The notes beneath the pieces are model-generated. The model made no database searches and was not told the origin of the DNA. It saw only the letters and a list, made by a program, of their open reading frames with translations. 64,000 nt of DNA from Antilocapra americana (taxonomy: Eukaryota; Chordata; Mammalia; Artiodactyla; Antilocapridae): positions 6,561,974 through 6,625,973 of the forward strand of contig ML662465.1 of the NCBI GenBank assembly GCA_007570785.1. Reading direction: 5' to 3'. Made by a program: the position numbers and the translations under genes. Below, in pieces: positions 33,901 through 46,500 of this stretch. The stretch's first letter is position 1; each line of letters starts with the position of its first letter.

Positions 33901-36900
33901 CCACTGCTGGGTGTGCAGGAAATTGGAGAGCTTCTTCCTGAGGGGAGAGGCATCAGGGGCCTGCTTGATGCTCTGGGGCTCACTGGGACCCCAGCCCTAT
34001 TCCTCAGGATGGGGAGACTCTGCCTGATCTGGCTGACAGAGTCAGAAATAAAATGCAGGAGGTGGGAGGGGCTTCCTCACACCACAGCATCCTTCAGAGA
34101 TCTGGGAAGGGGGGTCAAGGGACAGACTCCCTGTTCTGCCCGGGGCCAAGGGACAGACTCCCTGTTCTGCCCGAGCCCAACCCTACAGCCCGGACCAATG
34201 TGTGGTCCAAGAAGAGAATGTCATAGAGCCCCTGCTCTCAGGAGCCTGAGGGCATCTGGGCAGGGCCCCCAGAGGCAGGCTGAGTCACTTACGTCCTGAA
34301 GCACTCCCTCATTGCTCCCCGGCCGAAGGGCTGAAAGACATGACACAGATATGTACAAACCTCATGGACAAAATGGTGAGCTATACATGCACTGTATGTG
34401 TATGCAGCTCCATTTTTAAGGAGTACAAAAAAGCAAACCAATCTTGGGTAATAGAACTCAGGGCAGTGCTTACCCTTGGGGATAAAGGAGTAGTAACTGG
34501 GACGGAGAGGGTCTTCTGGAGGGTGCTGGTGACGTTCAGTGTTTTGATCTGGGTACTGGTTACATGTGTGTTCACTTGGTGAAACTTATCAAACCGTACA
34601 CTTTTCTGAGTGTGTGATACACTACAAAATGCTTCACAAATCGACCCTGCTGCTTCCTATGCAGGGACTTCTCTGTTTTCTAGCTGATTCTTTTTTTGCA
34701 ACCCACTGAGTTCATCTTGTTAGATGAACAGTATTAAGTGGTGACTTGCAATTTTTGAAAACTGATACACACGTTCACAGTTCACTGATTTTCAACGAGA
34801 GTGTCAAGAAGAATCTTTTAATATATATGATCAATATATGAAATGTCCAGAATAGGTAAATAAACAGAGGCAGAAGTTAAATTAGTGGTTGCGCAGGGCT
34901 GGGGAAGATGAGGGAATTGGAGACTGACTGCTAATGGGTATGTATGAGGTTTCTTCTAGAGATGGTGAAAATGTTCTGGGACTGATCGGGGTGATGGTTG
35001 CACAACTCTTGACTATAATAAAACCCACTGAGCTGTACACTTTAAATAGGTATGTGGTATGGTGTGTGAATTATATTCGATAAAGCGGTTATAAAAGATG
35101 AAATAAATACACAACAGAGAATTTCCTAAAGTTTAAAAAAAAAAAAAAGGATGTGGAGGAGAAGGAGTGGGCACTGCAGTTGGTCGGCCTTGACCGCACT
35201 GGGCTCGAGGCTCTGCTCACCTGAGATGCCATCTTGATTAGGACTTCATCTTCCACCCACTCGCCGGTGACAGCATTGTACCTGCAAAGACCAGAACCCA
35301 CCCCAGGGCAGGCACAGTGTCCACCATCTGATCCTGTCACGCATTGGCTAAAGGCAGAAGATTTTTCTGGGCTTCCTGCTGCTCTGAGGACCAAGTTCAC
35401 TCTCTCCCCACAGGCCCAACTGACCTCTGGGGTTCGGTCTGTGGACGTGCTCCCTCCTTCCCAGGCTCCCACCACATGTCTCCCCGCCTCCAGCCCCCCA
35501 CACTACTGCTGCGCTGTGGGTAGGCTCCGGCTCCCCCACTGGACTGTAACTCCACAAAGTCAAGCCATGTCTGTGCTGTATACTATAGGGTCTGGTCCTG
35601 GGGTTGCTTAGTAAATGCATGCCGGATGAACAACAGAATAAATCTCTATTATAACTGGTCTAGATAATGAATGATGTGTCCCAGGAAGGAAGGCAGCAGC
35701 ACCCTCAGTCTTGCCAGTGTGAGGCCCAGCCCAGGTAGCTAGGCCAGTCTCCTGAAGCCTGTTTCAGTGCAGATAGCAGCAGTGGAGGGTCCTGCCTCTG
35801 AGTCCAGCCAGGAAAGGGGCTTCTGGCTACACACCCAAGACAGAGAGGCATGGAGAGGGTTCCAGAACATTTCCATCTCTCTCTTTCCCAGGGATCCTCT
35901 TTCCCAGAGCAAATCTGCCCCTAGGCCTGGCTGAGCTTTAACAGGTTTGTCTGGTAGAAAGCTCTTCAGCTCAGTAAATCCCGAAAATCTAAAACCTCCC
36001 CCAGGGCTGAGGTGTTCTCAGCTCTAGCAGATGCCTCCCTGGGGACAGACTCCAGAACCTCCCAGCTCCTGAGAACAGCCTCCTCAGAGCCTGAAACCTC
36101 TACCAGGACAAACAAGCAGAGGCTTGGCAGGTAACCTGCGCCAGGCCTGGGGGTGGGGTGGGGGGAGGAAGGCTTGTCCAAGCCGAACACCCACTGGTAA
36201 CAAGCTCATGGCAAGTATTGTCTTCAATAAATAATGGCCATCATTATTATTAATTTTATTACCAGGTAGGGGCCAAGGTAAAGGAAACAGTCTTCCATCA
36301 CTCACTTCCAAGTAGACTGAAAGCTGAGAAGCACCCAGAAGGTGGGGGAGAGTAGAGACACGTAACACGGGAAGGATCTTCGCTGTCCTTCACAACCACT
36401 GACCTCAAAGATGACAGAGGTGCTCTAAGTTCACTGATCATTCACTGTATGCTGAGTGTTTACACGGAACTCCTCAAGAACCACCACTCAGCCCAATGAG
36501 ATCCATACAAATACTGTGCCCACTTTTCAGATGCGAGAACTGAGATTCAGAGAGGTGAAATAACCTTCCTGAGAGCCAAGATTCAAACCCAGATCAGTTT
36601 CAATTTGACCTCTGCTCCTAACCAGTCTGGGGACAACTCAGCTGAGTAGGAAATCTGTCCCAGTGAAGGGCCAGCTTGCGGCAGAGTTCTCTAAAGACCA
36701 GGAGTGGAGGAGTAAGCCTCCAGTCTAGAAATCTCTGGACATTCTGGGCAACAATGTCTGACCTCCCTCTGCTGGCAGTCAGAGCAGTTGAAATCAGCAA
36801 GTTTACTTAGGAAATCAACACAGTTTGGTGTGGCCCCTGGTCCCTGTTCCTGAGGAGCTCTGGGATACACAGAACTAGCCCAGCATGTGAGTCCTGCTTC

Positions 36901-39900
36901 CCAAGGGCCTCCCTGATAGCCTGGTGCCCTCAGCCTGGAAGCCACATGTCACCAACCAGCCACCACATTGCACTTATAGGCAGGAAGAAACAGAGTTCAC
37001 ATCCTGGCCTTCTGGGGCACCCACAATACTCAGCTGCTGGAACAGATCCCAGAGCCTTCTAGGTCACCGTCCAAAATGGGGAAGAGGTGCACGCCAGGCT
37101 CTAAGCCATCTCCTCACAAGGTGTGAGCAGCAACACGTTGCAGAAAGGTGGAGAGGGCTCCACTGTTTCTGTCTGCCTAGCATCCACTCTTCTTTCTTCT
37201 AGTAACAGCACCCCAATTTTCCTTCGGGGAACCACCATCCACCATTCTCAGAACATATGGACTGGGTGGAGCTGATCCCCCAGCACTTTGTGGTGTGTGG
37301 TATGTGATCTAGACTTGGCTAATCAAAGCAAAGCTCCTGGCACAATGACTGGTTTAGTGGTGGGCCTATAGGCAAAGCCAGGCCAATGAGATTCAAATGT
37401 TAAAAACTGAGTAAGATTCTTTTCCATTTGGTGAGATGAAACATGGGGCTCCCAGGGGCCCTCAGTACCATTAACGCAAGAGAGTCTATCTGGCATCGAA
37501 GCCAAAAGCATCCTTGGAGCACCTGGAACAAGCCATACATGACGCACACATAGATAAGTCAACTACTCCTTTTTGCTTAAGCCACTGTGAATTGGGTTTC
37601 TGTCACTTGCATTTGAAATAGTCCTGACTAATTCAAAGACATTGGTCTGAAAGTCAGAAAAGGAGCTTATTAACTATCTGGGTGACCCTGTTCAAATTTC
37701 TCTCTCTCCTAGGGTAATTGAGAGCATTGATCTGGACAAATCAGAGCTGTAGGGGTGTACAGAGGTCACAGGGCAGGCTCTGGGGCAGATCTCCGAGTCC
37801 TCTAAAACAATGAGTAAAATTAGACACATGTGCAACGTTTTGAGATGGCCTCACCACATTCTCAAAGTGGTCCCAAATGCTTGACATAGCTACTTCAGAC
37901 TTTTTGGGTAAATACATACAGACTGCTTAAACAGTGCCCAGCAGATGGAAGATTCAATAAAGAAGGACCCTGATCATCATCATCACAGTCGTCCTTATTA
38001 TTATATTGGTGGTAGTGTTTTCTGAGTTTTGTTTTTCAGTCTTCTTTCCGAAACCCCCTGAAAATACCTTCCTTTCCTCTGCCTTTCAAATAGTTGAAAC
38101 CCTCCCAGGTCTATTTGGTGAATCTTCCTCTATTTTCAAGGCACTGAAAAGCTGGCCTACCCTTTCCTTCTGAAAGTAATTGTGGGGGTCATGTGTTGAG
38201 ATGGTGAAGCCACAAGATGAAAGTAGCCTGGATCCCTGAGCTGCGGTGAAGAGTTTCTCAGCTCTCATCCAACTTCATATGAGCAAGAAACACAGCTTTG
38301 TTGCATTAAGCCCCTGGGCTATTTGTTACTGCGGCGTAGCTCACCCTAGCCTGTTGAATACTGTCTTGTAGGAACACTGTGAGGATTAAATGAGATAATG
38401 CACAGTGTTTGTCTGTGTGTTAGTTTCTCAGTTATGTCCTGACTCTTTGCGACCCCACGGACTGTAGGCCACCAGGCTCCTTTGTCCACAGGATTCTCCA
38501 GGCAAGAATACTAGAGTGGGTTGCCACTTCCTCCTCCAGAGGATCTTCCCGACCCAGAGATTGAACTCAGATCTGCTGCACTGTGGGTGGGTTCTTTACC
38601 ATCTGAGCCTCCAGGGAAGCCCCGCAGAGTGCCTAAACACGCGTAAATACTCAAATATTCACTGATATTATTACATTCCCTTTTCTCTGATCTCCAGGGG
38701 TACTTAAGCCTCACTGATTACAAGCAGAAAAAAGACCCAACCCCTCAGGGCCCCTAGAGAACCGGGGTCATACAGCACCTGCAGACAAGGAGCTGACCTG
38801 TGGCGCGAGGCGCATTCCGTGGCGACGTCTTCCAGGTGGAACTCAGCCCAGGGGTCAGGCATGTGCTTGGCTTTCTCGATTGCATGCTTCCAAGCTTCCT
38901 GCAGAAGCAAAGGGGAGTGTTAGGCTTCTGGGACAGTGCAGGCCAATTCCACCCGCCATGCGATTTCCCAGGTGTCTCCAGCCTCTCGGGAGGCAGACAG
39001 CATCATTAAGCCAGAATTATCCTGGTAGGAACACAGTTCCCAAAAGACCTCACAGGGGCACAGCCTCTGCTTGGTCACTTCAGAAGTGACCTGTCTCAAC
39101 TATAAAACTGAAGAAGAAAATGTAATATGCATAGAAAACACATACTGCTTTGCTTGTTACCAAAACGTTGAGAATGAAAATATGATTCCCCACCCTTTTG
39201 TTCAGATTGGAAGACATTTTAACAGCTGGTAACCAGGAGTCTGACCAGGATGTGGGAAAATGAGTTCTCGGATACCGTCAGTGGGTATAAACATCTTTTC
39301 AAGGCGGCCTGGCAATGTACTAAAATGGGAAAAAAATTTATTCCTTCATTTTTTTAACTAATAAATTTTTATTTTTGGCTCCACTGGGTCTTTGCTGCTG
39401 CAAGCAGGGGCTACTCTCTAGTTGTGGTACATGGGCTTCTCATTGCAATGCATTTTCTTGTCGTAGAACACAGGCTCAGTACCTGTGGCACATGGGCTTA
39501 GTAGCCCTGAAGGATGTGGGATCTTCCCAGACCAGGGATCGAACCCCTGTCTCATGCATTGGCAGGCAGATGCTTAACCATTGGGTCACCAGGGGAAGTC
39601 CCTATATTCCTTCATTTTGATCCAGCAATCCTGTGTCTAGGAATGTACCATATAGAAATACAAACACAGGGACCGGTGGTGGCCCAGTCTCTGGTGGCCC
39701 AGTGGTAAGAATCTGCCCTCCAATACAAGGGACCGGACGGGGAACTAAGATCCTACATGCCGCAGGGTAACTAAGCCTGCACATCCCAACTAGAGAAAGC
39801 CTATGCACCACAAGGAGGAGCGCATATGCTGCAATAAAGACCCAGAGAATACAAAAAAAAAACCAAAAAAGAAAGAAAGAAATACAAACGTAAGTGTGCA

Positions 39901-42900
39901 TACCTGTGTATGAGGGGTATTGTGATTGTATCAAACTGAATTCAACCCAAATGTCTGTCTGTGGAGACTGGTTAATACACTTTGACTATATTCATTTAAA
40001 ATGTTAAATAGCCCTGTGGTGAGAATTCTGGACTCTCACTCGGTCCAATGTCACTTTTTTTATAAATATTATGTAAATCATAAATACACCCCATTTTACT
40101 GCCCCAAATGAAATTTATAGACAATATAAGCTTCTCCATCTCGGGTATATCAAACTATGAAAAATATACATTGCCTTTACATTAACAAAGGGCTAAATTC
40201 TCAGTTGACTACGAACAGATTCCCAGGAGACATTCCAAGATCCTGGGTGCCGAAGCACTTCTTGCGCAGATCTGCTCTTCCGTTCAAGGGTTTAGCATCC
40301 CTGCCCTCCACCCATCTGGTGTCTCAGTGCCCTCCACTGTTGTGCTGCCTCAAAACACATGCCTCCAAATATTCAAACCCTGTTGAGAACTGGGCCTCTT
40401 GAGCACTAACTGGGAAAGATGACCAAGGCACGTGATGGAGAGAACACGCTGAGTCTCAACAGCATCACATTACGGCCCCATTTTTTTGGCTTTAAAAAGC
40501 TCATTTTACTGCTTTTATCATCCCAAGGTGGAATCCTTTCCTTTCCCCTCCAAACAAACACTCTGACAGTCAAACTGATAGTAATCCCCTCTCCATCCTT
40601 TCCTACAGAGCTTGAACTTCTGCCTGACAGCCTCTACAGAATCTGTGAGATCAAAACTCCCTTCCAGGCCACAGGAAGGGGCTGGATACTGTATGGGCCA
40701 GGCAGATTCCAGACCTCCTCTCCCCACAACAGCCTCCCTCAGCTTCCAGGGCCAGCTCTTAGGAGCTCTTCCATGGACTTGGGTTCAAACAGGACAGCTC
40801 CCCAGCCATGGGAGCTGCTCAGAGGAGAGGAGGTAGAAGGGCTGAGCTCATCAAGAAACTCACACAGAGGGACTTTCCTGGGGGTCCAGTGGCTAAGAAT
40901 CCGCCTTGCAATGCAGGGGACACAGTTTGATCCCTGGTAGGGGAACTAAGATCCAACATGACTCAGAACAACTAAACATGTAAGCCATAATGAAGATCCC
41001 ACATTAAGATCCAACACAGACAAATAAATAAATAAATATTAAAAAAAAAAAAAGAAAGAAACACACACATACAAGTACACACACACACATAGCCCAGGGC
41101 TCCCTTACTGCGGCTTTCTAATCTCTGCAAAATCTAAAAACTTGGAAGCTTAATAATTCACACTTAATGAAAACACTTGGGAAATACAAAAGACAAACAA
41201 AATTCAGATTTGCCACAGGCCATCCATTCAGTGCAACTGTTAACATCATCAATGCTTTGGAAATTAGTTCTTTTCTAGATCCCTTATGTGCATTTTAAAA
41301 TAAAATTGGAATCACACTGCAGATATAATTTACAGCCTTTCAGGACAGCGTTCTGCATCTTCCTTTTTTCTCCACTTTGCACAAGATCTCGGATCCAGTC
41401 TTTCCATGTCATATGTGCAGAAAGGCTGGGCTGACCTCATTTTCTTTCCTTGGTTGTAGGATATAATATAATTGTATAAATGCACCTTAAGGTGCTTTTA
41501 TAGGTGCTTATAGGGCTTCCTTTGTGGCTCAGCTGGTAAAGAACTCACCCAATGCGGGAGACCTTAAGGTATTTCTCAGACCTCAGTTGATGGCTATTCG
41601 GATTCTCTCCAACAATCTCTAGTATAAACAGTGCTGAAAAGAACATTCCCTTATCTATATCTCTGTGAGCTTGTGCAAGAGCTCAGTAGGACATATTTCA
41701 TGGGAATGTAACTGCGAGATCACATTTAAAATTTAGAAGTTTGGAGTTCTCTTCCAAAAAGATTCTCCTAGGTTACACTCAGAGAAGCGGAGAACAAACC
41801 ACTCAAATTTTTTGACACAAACATCACCTCATGAATTTACAAGTTAGCTGTAAGAGCTTCATAGTAGTCCATTGCATGGGTTTATCATTATTGACTTAAC
41901 CGTTCATTCACCTTAACTGTTCATTCACTGGTTCTCCGCAGTGAGACTTTGAGCTTGTCATTGATGTTTCCCTTATACATAACCCTGCAGCAGACATGTT
42001 TACAAGGAAAGCAGTTTCTGGATTTCTGTAATTTAAAAATGTGCCATAGTCCCCTCTTGTATTCCAGCCGCTGTGAATGGCAGGAACGGCCTTCCGATCC
42101 TCGTACCTGCCAAGAAACCCGCAGAGTTCTGTGTAGTCTGCAGACCACCCTTCTGAGCACATCTGAACAGCTGTCCTGTCCTCTGTCTGAGACACATGAC
42201 TTTCCAAATGTACTTCTCTCAACCAGTGACTAAGACATGCCCTAAGCCACCTAAAACAGGGCCCCTCAATCAATGAGGATTATCAACAGAAAATACATGC
42301 TGGGTGCTGTGACACGAACCAAAAAAAAAGTCAAAGAAAAAAGTATTTCAGAATTGGAGGCTATGATATGTCACAAGGTCAAAATTACCCTTTAAAAAAA
42401 AACAAATCCAGAAAAGAATCAAGCCACACCTTATTGGCAACAGGTTTGTTTAATGTAAATGACTTTCTTTTAAAGCACAATATAAAAAGTCCTGTGCCAA
42501 GACTCAGTTCCCTGAGTTCTGGTTCCGGCCCACTGCTGACCCACTGGGGGGACTTCCATTTCCTCATTTACAAAAGACAGGGAAGAATGTTTTGACTACT
42601 AGTGGTCAACTTCTTTCCTGTCCCCACCCCGGGGACAGACATGTTCCCACTAGAAATTGTCTCACTGAGCCCGAAGTGATCTTTACAGGTGAACAAACTC
42701 AGCTGAGCTGAAATCACTGGTACTGTTTAATCTCATCATGTTAGAAAAACAGGTAACTGTGGCCTGGGAAGTGAGTGCTCTCAGACACTGTGAGTGGAAG
42801 CAGGTATCGCCACCTTTGAGGGCCATCTGCTTATGCTAGGTGGTTGGCCAGTAATAATAAACCTTCTTCATTGACTTCTGGCCCACCCATTCCAATCACC

Positions 42901-43461
42901 TACCAGGTGTGCCCAGCTGAGCCGTCCCAAAGATGGTTGGTGCTCATCATGCTATGTAACAGGCAAACACTGCAAACAACCTGCTCATCCACAGTGGGAT
43001 GATTACATACACTTGGCAAAATCCTATGCAGCCGTTAAAAAGATGATGGCATTGATACGGGCAATCTCTAAAAGCTATTGTTTGAGTGGACAAAAATAAA
43101 GCTTGCCTAATAAAGCAAGCAGTATGACACCATTTATTGGTGGAGGAAACCACTAATCAATATCATAGCTTTCTTAAACTCACAGAGATCAGACTAGTGG
43201 TTGCCTAAAGGGAGGAGGGGAGGAGAAGGATGGAATGGGACTCTGGGATTGGCAGATGCAAACTATTACATTTAGAATGAATGAATGACAAGGCCCTACT
43301 GTATAGCACAGGGAATTATATCCAATCTCCCGGGATAAATCATAACAGAAAAGAATATATATAAAAAAGAATGTATATATGAATATAACTGAGTCACTTT
43401 CCTGTACAGCACTGATTGGCACAACATTGTAAATCAACTATACTTCAGTAAAATATATATA

Positions 43462-43515
<54 letters not shown>

Positions 43516-46500
43516 GGCTTTCCTCATATCTCAGTCAGTAAAGAATGTGCCTGCAATGCAGGAGACCCGGTTCCATTCCTGGGTCAGGAAGATGCCCTGG
43601 ATAAGAAAATGGCAACCCACTCCAGTATTCTTGCCTGGAGAATCCCATGGACAGAGGAGCCTGGCAGGCTACAGTCCATGGGGTTGCAAGAGTCGGACAT
43701 GGCTAAACCACCACCACGTGTATGTATACATATATGAAAAAATACGGTCAGATTTCTAAGGATGTGTGTGTCTGTAGATATATGCAAAAATGTACATTTA
43801 CATATAAATGTATTTTAAAAGGTCTGAAAATCGTACAGCACAGGGAATATGGCCAATATTTATAATGACTTTAAATGGGGCATAATTTACAAAAATACTG
43901 ACCCACAGTTGTGTACCTGAAATACAATATTGTAAATAAACAATACTTTAATAAAATGTTTAAAATAAAAAATAAAATACATTTAAAAGGTCTGAAAAAT
44001 TATTTACACTAAGCTGAACAATGGTTGTCTCTGGGAATAGAAGAGGAATAAGAGGTTGAACAAGATGAATTCAGCTTCATCTACATTGTTTGCATTTTTT
44101 TACCATGAGAATGCTTTCAAGCATTGCAGGTATAAGTCAACGTTAATAAACCAAGATCACTGGATTAGATGATGTTAAGGTCCTGACAACCCTAACATTC
44201 TCTAGTTGCAAAGATCCTAAAGCTCAGTTGAGTGGACTAATTACTCTTCTATAAAACAGAGGCCTAGGGGTTTTCATAAAGTGGAAAACATAATCCTGGG
44301 AAGAGAACAAAATGGCTTTGGTTCCTCAAAGCCTGAGAGTATAAGGTAAAAATAAATAAATACAAATATAATGATAATAAAAAAACTTCCTGCTGTGTGG
44401 GTAATGTGTTTGTACAAGCGATATTATCAGCCACTGCTGCTAGGTTGTTTTCTTTTTTTTTTTTTTTTAATATTTACTGACTGCGCCAGGTCTTAGTTGC
44501 CGCACTCAGAATCTCTAAGTTGTGGCATTCTAACTCTTAGATGTGATAGGCGGGATCTAGTTCCCTGCCCAGGGATCTAACCTGGGCCCCTTACATTGGG
44601 AGCACAGAGTCTTAGCCTCTAGGCCCCTAGGGAAGTCCCTATTGCTGCTAGGTTGCTTTTTTAAAAAAGATTTATTAAGTTTTTGGGCTGTGCTGGGTGT
44701 TCGTTGTTGTGCTGGGGCTTTCCTCTAGTTGCGGCAAGCGGGGGCTCCTCTCAAGTTGTGGACGTGCAGACTTCTTACTGCGGTGGCTCCCCCTGTTACG
44801 GCACACAGGCTCCGGAGTTGTGGCTGAGGGCCCTTTAGTGTGGGCTCAGTAGTAGGGGTTCACGTGCTTAGCTGCTCCTCCACAGCTGGGATCCTCCCGG
44901 CCCAGGAATTGAACTCATGTCCCTTGCATTAGTGGGCATATTCTTAGTCACCGGAACACTAGGGAAGCCCCCTTTTTAAAAAAATTGATGAAAATTTTAT
45001 TCTTACCTTATGACCCACTTCTTTAACTTCCAGATATTACCAAATAAAAATGAAAACCTTTGTTCACTCAACCTTATGTGTTGGACTGGCCAAAAACTTT
45101 GTTCAGGTTAAAACCCAAACTTTTTGGCCAATCAAATATGATTTGTTTTCTTATCATTGAGTTGTGAGAGTTTTTCTGTATACTCTGAATATAAGTTCCT
45201 TTATCAGACATAGGACTAGTAAATATTTTCTCTCCATTTATGGCTTGTATTCTCATTCTCCTAATAGTGTTTTTTTCAAAGAGCAGAAGTTTAAAAATTT
45301 TAAGTCCAACTTATATCAACTTGTTCTTCTATAGACCTTGCTTTTTGTGTCATCCAAGAAATCTTTGCCTTACCCACGTTCATATAGGTTTTCCCTCTAT
45401 CTTTATTTTTAAATTTTATTTTACTGACGTATAAATGAAACTGTAAATAAGTTGACTTACAATTTGTGTTAATTTCTGCTGTACAGTTAAGTGATTCAGT
45501 TACACACACATACATTCTTTTTCATATTCTTTTCCATTGTGACTTAGTACAGGATACTGACTAGAGTTCCCTGTGTGAAGCTTTGTTCTTGAAACAACTG
45601 TTACATTCACAGTGTTAGTCCATCGGTCATGTCCTATTATGTGCGACCCCAGGGACGGAAGCCCACCAGGCTCCTCTGTCCGTGGGATTCTCCAGGCAAG
45701 AATATTGGAATGGGTAGCCATTTCCTTCTCCAGTGGATCTTCCTGACCCAGGGGTCGAACCCAGGTCTACTATACTATAATCAGATTCTTTACCATCTGA
45801 GCCATCAGAGTGAGCACTAAGAGAATGTTATAAAGTGGTTTTTGCCCCATCATTAATTCTACAGACTTTAAGCATATAGCCCTAAGTCAGCCTTACTTGC
45901 CTCTCCTGACTAACAGTAACAAAAAACTTAAGCCATAGCCAAGAGCAAATAAAAGAAGCAGGAAGAAGTGGGGATGCACAGTCACACTCTGGGATGGGAA
46001 GAGGCCACTGGGCTGTGTGGCGCCCCCACTCCGGACCACACGCATGTAGAGGTTTCGTGCAATTTCCATGGAACTCAGCATTGATTATAAGAGCAAAGAC
46101 CTGGAAACGCCTCAGGGTCCACAAAAGAAAATGCTTAAAGAAACTGTGGCATATCTACACAATGGGCTGCCATGGGACCACTAAAAAAATAATGGACTAG
46201 ATCCACATTTACTGATGTGGAAAAATATGCACCATTTCTTGTTTGCTGAGGAAAAACTGTTATTAGAAAGCATACATGGCATAATCCTGTTATTGTAAGA
46301 AAATGTCCCTATTTATTTAGTTTGTATCTGTATTACTGAAATACATACCGAGACCTTAATAGCAACTGTATCTCCACTTTCATTGTTTTCTGTAAGGAAC
46401 ATACATTACTTTTATAAGTAACCAAACAAATAAGTATAAAAGAAACAAAGTTAAAAATCCTCAAGCAATCTTTGTTGAAAACAGTAGATTCAGTTCATCT

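Larger units (their letters stand above)
34331..35220 (-). other. EEF2K: EEF2K intron between coding exons 3 and 4
   Basis: 890 nt made almost wholly of two old L1 3' ends in the plus orientation. Confidence 0.9.
35282..38797 (-). other. EEF2K: EEF2K intron between coding exons 2 and 3
   Basis: 3516 nt. 35.3-36.4 and 36.6-37.6 kb are mostly unrecognised single-copy-looking sequence. Two MIR copies and a Bov-A are identified. A MIR-like tail also occurs near 37.65-37.96 kb. Confidence 0.9.

Noticed and set aside
36150..36176. Second G-rich tract as a quadruplex
   Set aside because: It lies on the plus strand, so it is C-rich in the EEF2K transcript, and it has only three clear G-runs.
40419..40940. 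173-codon plus-strand frame
   Set aside because: Ends in a CHR SINE, with no recognised similarity; chance frame in intron sequence.
43464..43512. (TG)n run as a CRISPR-like or structured array
   Set aside because: Simple dinucleotide microsatellite with no spacer structure.
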